Below are positions 1-4,792 of a DNA stretch of 5,320 nt, in pieces. Position 1 is the first letter of the stretch. Each line of letters opens with the position of its first letter. The translations under genes were made by a program, and so were the position numbers. The DNA is from Bordetella sp. (GTDB lineage Bacteria > Pseudomonadota > Gammaproteobacteria > Burkholderiales > Burkholderiaceae_B). The stretch lies in contig DAIDKG010000107.1 in NCBI GenBank assembly GCA_027450125.1, forward strand, positions 1-5,320. Direction: 5' to 3'. The notes under the pieces were generated by a model. That model saw only the letters and a list, made by a program, of their open reading frames with translations. It made no database searches and was not told the DNA's origin.

Positions 1-5
1 GAGAC

Positions 6-1136
6 TCAGGCCAGTTCCTTGAGCAACAGGTGCCAGAACTTCACGCGCTGCTCCAGTGTGGAGACCAGGATGTATTCGTTGAGCGTGTGCGCGCCGTCGC
101 CATCGGCGCCCAGGCCGTCCAGCGTGGGCACGCCCATGGCCGAGGTGAAGTTGGCGTCGCTGCCGCCGCCGGTCATGGGAGCATCGTTCAGCTCGAAGCC
201 GGCCGTCCTGGCAAAGCCGCGAGCCATCTCCAGCAGCGCAGTGCTGGCCGCCGTCTTGACCATGGGCGGACGGTTCAGTTCGACGTCGATGTCCAGCTCG
301 ATGTCGGAGCCCACGGCGCAAAGCTCGCGCATGCGGCGCAGCACGTAATCGGCCGCGGCCATGTCGGGAACGCGAAAATCGGCCACGCAGCGGCAGCGCT
401 CGGGCACGGTGTTGGTGGCGGTGCCGCCGGCGATCGTGCCCACGCTCACAGTGATGCCGCGCTCGTAGTCGGTGATCGCTTCCAGCGCCAGCACCTGGTG
501 GGCCATTTCCTTGATGGCGCTGCGGCCCTTCTGGTGCGCCACGCCGGCGTGCGAGGGCATGCCCTTGATGCCCAGGCGCAGCATCCCCGTGCCTTTGCGC
601 GCGGTGACGCACATGCCGGATTCGGTGCGCGCCGGCTCGCAGACGAAGCAGTACTTGGCATTGGCGGCGAACTTCTCGATCTGCGGACGCGAGGCATGGC
701 TGCCGGTTTCCTCGTCGGGCACCATCAGGAAATCGATGGGCAGCACGGTCGCGCCGGGCGCGCCCAGGCCGGTCATGGCCGACAGGGCGATGTAGGTGCC
801 GGCCTTCATGTCGTAGCCGCCGGGGCCGTAGAGGCGGTCGCCTTCGATGCGGATGGGATTGTCCATCAGCGTGCCAATGGGGTGCACGGTGTCCATGTGC
901 GCCAGGATGAGCAGCCCCGGGCGGGTGTCGCCCGCGGCGCGGTTGGTTGCGTACAGCGCGGGGCCGACATGGTCGCCCAGCGGAATCAGGGTGGCCGTCA
1001 GGCCGTGCTGGCGGGCATAGCCGGCCGTGAGCTCAGCCATGGCCGTCACGCCGGCCGGCGCACTGGTGGGGGATTCGCATTGCATCCAGGCGCAGATGCC
1101 GGCGATCAGTTGTTCGGTATTGGGTAGCGTGCTCAT
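6..1136 (-). CDS. M20 family metallopeptidase, carboxypeptidase G2 (glutamate carboxypeptidase)-like
   Basis: A 376-residue di-zinc hydrolase of the M20 family, predicted to cleave an amide or peptide bond next to a free carboxylate, for example a C-terminal glutamate or an N-acyl amino acid. Seen directly: HMDTV (H80, D82), GPGGYDMKAG (D109), DEETGS (E142 as catalytic base, E143), CEPA (E167) and GAHTLNEY (H350). From family knowledge, the spacing of H80, D109, E143, E167 and H350 follows the five metal ligands of Pseudomonas carboxypeptidase G2 almost exactly. The dimerisation/lid domain lies at about residues 180-290, with a GMPSHAGVAHQKGRSA motif typical of the family. There is no signal peptide, unlike CPG2, so it is probably cytoplasmic. 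It is the last gene of a probable three-gene minus-strand operon, 69 bp after the hydrolase stop. The ATG at 1136 has no Shine-Dalgarno; the leader is pyrimidine-rich. The exact substrate cannot be read from the sequence. Confidence 0.93.
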   Translation of the reverse strand: MSTLPNTEQLIAGICAWMQCESPTSAPAGVTAMAELTAGYARQHGLTATLIPLGDHVGPALYATNRAAGDTRPGLLILAHMDTVHPIGTLMDNPIRIEGDRLYGPGGYDMKAGTYIALSAMTGLGAPGATVLPIDFLMVPDEETGSHASRPQIEKFAANAKYCFVCEPARTESGMCVTARKGTGMLRLGIKGMPSHAGVAHQKGRSAIKEMAHQVLALEAITDYERGITVSVGTIAGGTATNTVPERCRCVADFRVPDMAAADYVLRRMRELCAVGSDIELDIDVELNRPPMVKTAASTALLEMARGFARTAGFELNDAPMTGGGSDANFTSAMGVPTLDGLGADGDGAHTLNEYILVSTLEQRVKFWHLLLKELA

Positions 1137-1205
1137 GGCGAAGTCGGAAGGAGTGAGGAGGATGGGCGAGGACGTGTCGGAGGAAGTCGGGGAGCGTGCA
1201 AGAGC

Positions 1206-2111
1206 CTACGCCACATGCCCGCCGGCCAGGCGCGCGATCTCCTGGGCGTCGGGCATGCCGCCGTCGAACCACAGGCTGGCGCAGACGGCCGACATGGCGC
1301 GGCCGTCGTGGCCGACGCCCGGCACGCTGTGCAGGGTCCAGTTGCAGGCCAGTCCGCGGCGCCGGGCTTCGGCCCTGCCCGCATCGAGATAGTGGTGCGC
1401 GCGCGCATGGCGATGCGGGCCCTGGGCTACCGCAGGCGGGTCCGAAGGCAGATGCTCGCCCTGGGTTTCAGTGTCGCGGTCGCCCGCCAGAATGGTCATG
1501 GGATAGGACAGCAGGCGTTCCAGGTGCTGCTCGGTCAGGCCCGCGCCGCCCAGGCCTTCGGGAAATTTGCGCTCCATGGCGGGCAGCGTGTACCAGCCTG
1601 CGTTGCCGATGGCCACGGCTTTCCAGGGATCGTGCGATTGACTGCTCATCAGCCGGTGCACGAACTGGCCTCCGGCCGAGTGGCCGAACAGATAGCTGCT
1701 GCTGCCGTCAATCAGTTCGGCCGCGATCAGGTCGGCCACCACGCGTGCGGGCAAGGCGTAGGCCCAGCCGTCGACATGGCGCGGATTGCCCATGGCGGTA
1801 TAGGCCAGGCCGTTGTTGTAGCTTTCCACGCCAGGCCAGATCTCGTTGGAGAAGGTCGGCGCCACGATCAGCAGCTTGTGCTTGTCCGCGGCAGGGACCC
1901 AGAAATCGCGGTAGTCGTCGCCGTTGCGCAGCACGCCGTGCTGCACGATCACCACCGGGCGGTCGGGGGTGTGGCCGTAAGGGCGGTAGGTGTGCAGCGT
2001 GATGGGACGGTCGGCGTTGCGGTCTTCGTCGACGTAGAGGATGGCGTTGCGGCCGGCGTGGCCCAGTTCCAGGGCGAGGCGTTCGGCGTTGCTGAGATCG
2101 GCGGGTTTCAT
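1206..2111 (-). CDS. alpha/beta hydrolase (esterase / PHB-depolymerase-like)
   Basis: A 301-residue serine hydrolase with an alpha/beta fold. Seen directly: an oxyanion-hole type QHG at about 57-59 after the hydrophobic strand PVVIVQ, the nucleophile elbow GHSAGG with S145, a candidate acid in AGDRDTE (D211 or D213), and the catalytic histidine in PGVGHDG (H268). Order and spacing fit a complete Ser-Asp-His triad. There is no signal peptide or membrane segment, so the protein is probably cytoplasmic and acts on a soluble ester, thioester or amide rather than extracellular polymer; the polyhydroxybutyrate-depolymerase resemblance is one of fold only. It sits between the AspA-like and M20 genes on the same strand (134 bp and 69 bp gaps), which suggests a shared pathway. 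The ATG at 2111 gives a sensible N-terminus, although the only purine-rich stretch (GGAG, minus strand 2129-2126) is about 14 nt away, which is too far for a normal ribosome binding site. The substrate is unknown. Confidence 0.88.
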   Translation of the reverse strand: MKPADLSNAERLALELGHAGRNAILYVDEDRNADRPITLHTYRPYGHTPDRPVVIVQHGVLRNGDDYRDFWVPAADKHKLLIVAPTFSNEIWPGVESYNNGLAYTAMGNPRHVDGWAYALPARVVADLIAAELIDGSSSYLFGHSAGGQFVHRLMSSQSHDPWKAVAIGNAGWYTLPAMERKFPEGLGGAGLTEQHLERLLSYPMTILAGDRDTETQGEHLPSDPPAVAQGPHRHARAHHYLDAGRAEARRRGLACNWTLHSVPGVGHDGRAMSAVCASLWFDGGMPDAQEIARLAGGHVA

Positions 2112-2168
2112 ATGGCGAAGGGCGGCTCCGGTCAGGCAATTGCGTTCATCAGGCAGGCCGGGCCCTGG

Positions 2169-2231
2169 CCGAGGCGAAATTTTCGATGATGCACTGGATT
2201 GGGCAGTGCCCCAGGGGCAGGGCCGCCTCGG
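2169..2231. repeat. Intergenic inverted repeat and nested stem-loop
   Basis: The gap between the AspA-like and hydrolase genes contains an 8-bp perfect inverted repeat, CCGAGGCG (2169-2176) with CGCCTCGG (2224-2231). Nested inside is a 6-bp stem GCACTG/CAGTGC (2191-2196 with 2204-2209, loop of 7). Neither is followed by a T-tract in the operon direction, so a strong intrinsic terminator is unlikely. It could fold in the intercistronic mRNA and affect stability or partial read-through. In GC-rich DNA such repeats also arise by chance. Confidence 0.3.
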
Positions 2232-2245
2232 GCTTTTAGCAAGGC

Positions 2246-3199
2246 TCAGGCCAGGGGCTGGGCCAGGCGCACCACGGTGACGCCCGGCTGCAGATTGGCC
2301 AGCGACGAAGGCATGATGAGCACGCAGTCGTCATAGGGCGCGACCACCGGCTCCCCGTCGCTCCAGCCTATGACCGTGCCGGCGGGCAGCGATTCCAGGC
2401 CTTTCCATGCCTGGGCGAAGCGAAAGTCGGTGCTGCGCGCGGCGATGGCCTGGGTGACGCGCAGGGCTTGCTGGCGCGGGATGTCGGGCAAAAACCAGGC
2501 GGCGGGCAAATCGGCGCGGTCGACAGCGCCGCATGCCGCGAGAAAGCGCGCCGTCTGGTCGATGGCCACGTCGCGCGACTGGGTCGCGCCGTGCAGGCCG
2601 CATTCGATCAGCAGCGAGCGCGTGCCGTTGTCGCCGGACTCGCCGAAGCGGCCGTAGTCGCGCATGCGCACGCCGGCTGCGTGGCCGGCGTCGGCGATGA
2701 GGTAGGCCGGCCGGCCCAGCGACAAGGCCAGGTCGATATTGCGGCGTTCGACCCCGGTCAGTTGCAGCGGCTCGGCCGACGCGCTCATCGAATGCAGATC
2801 GAGCAGCCAATCGGTCTGGCGCACCCAGGGCAGCAGCGCGTTGGCGCGGCGGCGCTCCTGCGTGTCGTTCGCGGCCAGTTTGTCCGCGCTCCAGATGCGG
2901 TTCATGTCCTCGTCCACAAAGCGCGAGGTGGGATTGCTTTGCGGATCGAAGCGATCGAAGGCGGCCAGATTGCAGAAAGCCAGGGTGAGCTTGCCGCGGC
3001 GTGGGCGCACTTTCTCGGCCAGCAGCGTCTTCAGGGCCCAGGCGCCGCAGATTTCGTCGCCGTGGATGAGCGCGGTGATCATCACGTGGCGCCCTGCCGC
3101 GCCCGAGTCGAAATGCCAGACACCTTCTGTGCCGGTGTTGCCGACGCGCTCGGCGGCGATGTCCGGCTTGGGTAGATCGAATGCGTGCATCGTGCTCAT
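2246..3199 (-). CDS. Succinylglutamate desuccinylase/aspartoacylase (AstE/AspA) family zinc amidohydrolase
   Basis: A zinc carboxypeptidase-fold (M14-like) deacylase of about 317 residues, predicted to hydrolyse an N-acyl amino acid into carboxylate plus amino acid. Counting residues from an upstream TTG at 3250 (subtract 17 for the start chosen here): LIHGDE gives zinc ligands H63 and E66, WLLDLHS gives H153, and IECGLHG gives the likely catalytic E216. The stretch SRFVDEDMNR matches the human aspartoacylase motif R-[YF]-[IV]-D-x-D-[LM]-N-R, with R110, N117 and R118 in the substrate-binding positions. The C-terminal 100 residues form the family's beta-rich cap. It is the first gene of the probable three-hydrolase operon. 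The start is uncertain. I chose ATG at 3199 because residues upstream do not look family-like. Alternatives are ATG at 3190 and TTG at 3250; the TTG has the best ribosome binding site (GAGG 6 nt ahead). Being outside an ast operon, it is unlikely to be AstE itself. Confidence 0.88.
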   Translation of the reverse strand: MSTMHAFDLPKPDIAAERVGNTGTEGVWHFDSGAAGRHVMITALIHGDEICGAWALKTLLAEKVRPRRGKLTLAFCNLAAFDRFDPQSNPTSRFVDEDMNRIWSADKLAANDTQERRRANALLPWVRQTDWLLDLHSMSASAEPLQLTGVERRNIDLALSLGRPAYLIADAGHAAGVRMRDYGRFGESGDNGTRSLLIECGLHGATQSRDVAIDQTARFLAACGAVDRADLPAAWFLPDIPRQQALRVTQAIAARSTDFRFAQAWKGLESLPAGTVIGWSDGEPVVAPYDDCVLIMPSSLANLQPGVTVVRLAQPLA

Positions 3200-3307
3200 G
3201 AGCTTACATCTGGGTGGAGCAGCCTTCATCGGACAGGCCCGGCGCGGCAAGGAATACCTCGGCGGGGCGCGACGTCAGGGATGCGATTCCGGATTGGTGA
3301 GCAGGCG

Positions 3308-3336
3308 ATTATCTCCCCGAAGCGCAGGACTGAAAA
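3308..3336 (-). promoter_or_regulatory. Predicted sigma70 promoter of the three-hydrolase operon
   Basis: On the minus strand, TTTTCA (3336-3331, 4 of 6 matches to TTGACA) is separated by 17 nt from GATAAT (3313-3308, 5 of 6 matches to TATAAT). Transcription would start near 3301, about 100 nt before the chosen AspA-like start and about 50 nt before the TTG alternative. It lies just after the double hairpin that would stop transcription from the upstream small gene, which is where a promoter for the next unit is expected. Predicted by eye only. Confidence 0.5.
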
Positions 3337-3343
3337 GTACAAC

Positions 3344-3377
3344 GGCCTGACTGGCGGATGAATCCGCCGGTCAGGCC
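3344..3377 (-). terminator. Strong stem-loop, second half of a double terminator-like structure
   Basis: An inverted repeat with 16-nt arms (3344-3359 and 3362-3377) has one imperfect pair, 3352 with 3369. That pair is a U-G wobble in plus-strand RNA and a C-A mismatch in minus-strand RNA. In the minus direction it is followed by the T-rich stretch GTTGTACTTTTC, a weak U-tract that also overlaps the -35 of the next promoter. No T-tract follows on the plus side. It most likely ends transcription of the small gene at 3431-3655. Confidence 0.55.
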
Positions 3378-3385
3378 GCATTCGG

Positions 3386-3415
3386 GCCAAGGACCGCAGA
3401 TGTGCGGTCCTTGGC
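3386..3415 (-). terminator. Perfect 13-bp stem-loop downstream of the small gene
   Basis: Perfect 13-bp arms, 3386-3398 and 3403-3415, flank a GATG loop (CATC on the minus strand). It begins 15 nt past the stop of the small gene and is followed 8 nt later by a second strong hairpin. It has no T-tract of its own. The tandem pair probably acts as a terminator or 3'-end stabiliser for the small-gene transcript and insulates the hydrolase operon. A dispersed REP-type repeat is an alternative. Confidence 0.55.
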
Positions 3416-3430
3416 GTGCTTGCGCGAGGC

Positions 3431-3655
3431 TTAGCGCTGCGAGCTGGCGAACCGCGTGTTGTGGCTGTAGGCGCGCTCCATGGCGTCGTTCAGGTTGCCG
3501 ACGAAGGCCAGCAGCCTGTCGCAGCCGCGCAGCAGGCTCAGGGCGGATGACTTCAGCAGGACGGGCAGCGAGGAAGGTTCGGGGGCGTTCATGGCCTCGA
3601 GCATCAGCTCGCGTTCCATTTGGTCGGTCAGGCGGAATTCGGTGTTGGTGTTCAT
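3431..3655 (-). CDS. Small hypothetical protein, 74 residues
   Basis: I do not recognise this protein. It is near-neutral, with about 9 acidic and 8 basic residues plus one histidine. A polar N-terminus (1-28, predicted helix 10-23 rich in E, M and L) is followed by a Pro-bounded, probably amphipathic helix from about 30 to 53 containing the only cysteine (C45). A polar tail ends in AYSHNTRFASSQR. There is no convincing transmembrane segment, signal peptide or helix-turn-helix. It is very likely real: it has an ATG with GGAG 5 nt upstream (the best ribosome binding site in the window), a well-placed sigma70 promoter with two operator-like dyads, and two strong stem-loops right after the stop. 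Size and context loosely recall the small helical proteins (DUF1127/YjiS type) common in proteobacteria, but the arginine/tryptophan-rich signature of that family is absent, so I do not assign it. It stands alone as a monocistronic unit. Confidence 0.75.
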   Translation of the reverse strand: MNTNTEFRLTDQMERELMLEAMNAPEPSSLPVLLKSSALSLLRGCDRLLAFVGNLNDAMERAYSHNTRFASSQR

Positions 3656-3660
3656 CGCAG

Positions 3661-3664
3661 CTCC
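3661..3664 (-). promoter_or_regulatory. Ribosome binding site of the small gene
   Basis: GGAG on the minus strand lies 5 nt ahead of the ATG at 3655. It fixes that start and contrasts with the three downstream enzyme genes, whose chosen starts have no clear Shine-Dalgarno. Confidence 0.65.
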
Positions 3665-3699
3665 ATGTAGGCGGAAGTGCCTTGGTAATCAATGGAGTC

Positions 3700-3728
3700 A
3701 GTATAGGGATAACCCTAAACTCGCGCAA
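3700..3728 (-). promoter_or_regulatory. Predicted sigma70 promoter of the small gene
   Basis: On the minus strand, TTGCGC (3728-3723, matching TTG of the -35) is followed after 17 nt by TATACT (3705-3700, 5 of 6 matches to TATAAT). Predicted start is near 3693, giving a leader of about 37 nt. The DNA upstream to about 3804 is markedly AT-rich and could act as an UP-like element. The spacer contains the dyad AGGG-N4-CCCT, so a protein bound there would block RNA polymerase. Confidence 0.55.
3705..3716. promoter_or_regulatory. Operator-like dyad A (AGGG-N4-CCCT) between -35 and -10
   Basis: A perfect 4+4 dyad with a 4-nt AT spacer. It is extended on the minus strand to TTTAGGGTTATCCC (3719-3706), which shares 12 of 14 positions with dyad B. 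Its location inside the promoter spacer suggests repression. The regulator is unknown; no LysR-type T-N11-A fits either copy. Confidence 0.5.
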
Positions 3729-3738
3729 TGAAAAATTT

Positions 3739-3750
3739 AGGGTAAACCCC
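3739..3750. promoter_or_regulatory. Operator-like dyad B (AGGG-N4-CCCC), upstream copy
   Basis: Read on the plus strand, TTTAGGGTAAACCC (3736-3749) repeats dyad A in the opposite orientation. The two TTTAGGG halves face each other across 16 nt, and the dyad centres are 34 bp apart, roughly three helical turns. This arrangement suggests co-operative binding of one regulator, with dyad B upstream of the -35. Confidence 0.45.
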
Positions 3751-3804
3751 AGGTATTTTGTAATAATTTCTATATTGTGAGATGTAATTCCACTATATGA
3801 AATA

Positions 3805-4668
3805 TCAAGCATCCTGCCTGCGATTGCGCAGCGCACGGGCGGCATCCGCGAGTTCTCCCGCCGTCAATCCGATGGGTCCCGTGCCGGCGGCTGCCAGAGC
3901 GTCGGCCGCCGAACCGTGCAGCCAGACCGCGCCGGGCACGGCTTGCTCCAGCGGCACGCCCTGGGCGATCAGGCTGCCCAGTATGCCGGCCAGCACGTCT
4001 CCGGTACCGGCGCTGGCCAGTCCGGGATTGCCGCAGGTGTTGAGCCAGCAGGCGTCTGCCGCAGGGGGGCAGACCAGGGTGCCCGCACCCTTGAGGACGA
4101 TCCAGGCTCGGTATTTGCGCGCCAGGGCCAGCGCCGCGGCGGGACGGTCGGCCTGGACGCGCGAGGCCGGGCAGCCCAGCATCCGGCCGGCCTCGGCCGG
4201 ATGCGGCGTGAGCACCACGGGCGCCGGTCCCCAGTCGGGTTGCAGGGCACCTTGCGCCAGCAGGTTCAGGCCGTCGGCATCCAGTACCAGGGGCGCCTGC
4301 GCGCGCGTCCGGAACAATGTGGCCAACAGCGAGACCGAGTGGTCCAGCGTACCCATGCCGCAGCCTGCCACCCAGGTCGTCAGCCCCAGCGTAGCGGCGT
4401 CGGCGAGCAGGTCTCGGCCGCAGCGCAGCATCAACTCGAGTTGCATCGGGTCGCACGCCAGGGGCGCCGGTTCCTGGGCAAAACCCACCAGCACCTTGCC
4501 CGCTCCCAGGCGCAGCGCAGCCCGGGCGGCCAGCAGGGCCGCGCCCGTCATGCCGGGGCCGCCGCCCAACACGCCCAGTGTGCCGAAGCTGCCTTTGTGG
4601 GTATCGGCCGCGCGCGGGGCGAAAAGCGCGGGCAGCTGGTCGCGGTGGATGGGGGCGGGTGTCGTCAT
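3805..4668 (-). CDS. nnrD: ADP-dependent NAD(P)H-hydrate dehydratase (stand-alone)
   Basis: A 287-residue cytoplasmic metabolite-repair enzyme of the ribokinase-like fold. It dehydrates the S form of NADHX or NADPHX back to NAD(P)H using ADP in bacteria. Seen in order: HKGSFG (24-29), a glycine-rich GGGPGMTGA (35-43), VLDADGLN (128-135), TPHPAEA (154-160), LKGAGTLV (192-199) and [18 protein letters not shown] (214-231). The last is the family signature, with D224 as the likely catalytic aspartate. The protein is complete for the dehydratase domain but lacks the YjeF N-terminal epimerase domain, so it is the stand-alone type, about the size of Bacillus YxkO. The reading frame stays open to 4920, but ATG at 4668 is chosen: it puts the family-like residues at the N-terminus and avoids overlap with the divergent CoA-transferase. 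No clear Shine-Dalgarno or downstream terminator is seen. It is divergent from the CoA-transferase, and no functional link between them is evident. Confidence 0.93.
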   Translation of the reverse strand: MTTPAPIHRDQLPALFAPRAADTHKGSFGTLGVLGGGPGMTGAALLAARAALRLGAGKVLVGFAQEPAPLACDPMQLELMLRCGRDLLADAATLGLTTWVAGCGMGTLDHSVSLLATLFRTRAQAPLVLDADGLNLLAQGALQPDWGPAPVVLTPHPAEAGRMLGCPASRVQADRPAAALALARKYRAWIVLKGAGTLVCPPAADACWLNTCGNPGLASAGTGDVLAGILGSLIAQGVPLEQAVPGAVWLHGSAADALAAAGTGPIGLTAGELADAARALRNRRQDA

Positions 4669-4705
4669 GGTCGGCAAGAATGCAAAAGAGAAGAACGTGG
4701 TGGCC

Positions 4706-4732
4706 AGGTGCGGCCGGCAAGGTGCAGCCGGC
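4706..4732. repeat. Tandem 13-bp direct repeat in the divergent intergenic region
   Basis: AGGTGCGGCCGGC (4706-4718) is repeated as AGGTGCAGCCGGC (4720-4732), 12 of 13 identical and 14 bp apart start to start. It lies in the 124-bp gap between the nnrD and CoA-transferase starts, upstream of the putative CoA-transferase promoter. It may be a regulator half-site pair or chance in GC-rich DNA. Confidence 0.35.
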
Positions 4733-4744
4733 GCTCCCGTCGAA

Positions 4745-4774
4745 TTGGCTAAGATTACCGGCTCTTCGTATTCA
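4745..4774 (+). promoter_or_regulatory. Possible promoter of the CoA-transferase gene
   Basis: TTGGCT (4745-4750, 4 of 6) is followed after 18 nt by TATTCA (4769-4774, 3 of 6) in the locally AT-richer stretch before the ATG at 4793. The -10 match is weak and the leader would be only about 12 nt. A competing -10-like TAAGAT at 4750-4755 has no matching -35. Confidence 0.3.
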
Positions 4775-4792
4775 TTTTTAGGCTTGAAGCTC

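Noticed and set aside
30..1127. Long open frame on the plus strand opposite the M20 gene
   Set aside because: Composition is a low-complexity H/A/G/R/Q pattern typical of the antisense of GC-rich coding DNA, and the opposite strand encodes a complete, motif-bearing enzyme.
2112..2120. CTTCGCCAT shared just before the hydrolase and M20 starts
   Set aside because: The 9-mer is offset by 2 nt relative to the two start codons (it includes the AT of the M20 ATG at 1135-1143), so it is most likely coincidence.
1215..2189. Long plus-strand open frame opposite the alpha/beta hydrolase
   Set aside because: No recognisable motifs. It is the mirror of a gene with an intact Ser-Asp-His triad.
2468..3175. 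Plus-strand open frame opposite the AspA-like gene
   Set aside because: Antisense shadow with no family features.
3772..3798. AT-rich imperfect dyad (ATATTGTG with CACTATAT) considered as nnrD terminator or CRP-like site
   Set aside because: Only 7 of 8 weak A-T-rich pairs with an 11-nt loop and no U-tract, and TGTGA lacks a partner TCACA at the right spacing.
3765..3810. TTTCATA-type heptads considered as BvgA-like sites
   Set aside because: Single approximate matches in AT-rich DNA without properly phased inverted heptads, and the genus itself is not certain.
3309..3845. 178-residue minus-strand frame spanning the small gene and both intergenic regions
   Set aside because: It crosses the AT-rich promoter and the hairpins and is out of frame with the better-supported 74-residue gene. 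Its arginine/proline-rich part is an off-frame translation.
3916..4752. Plus-strand frame opposite nnrD
   Set aside because: Gln/Gly/Arg-rich antisense composition, while nnrD carries the complete family signature.
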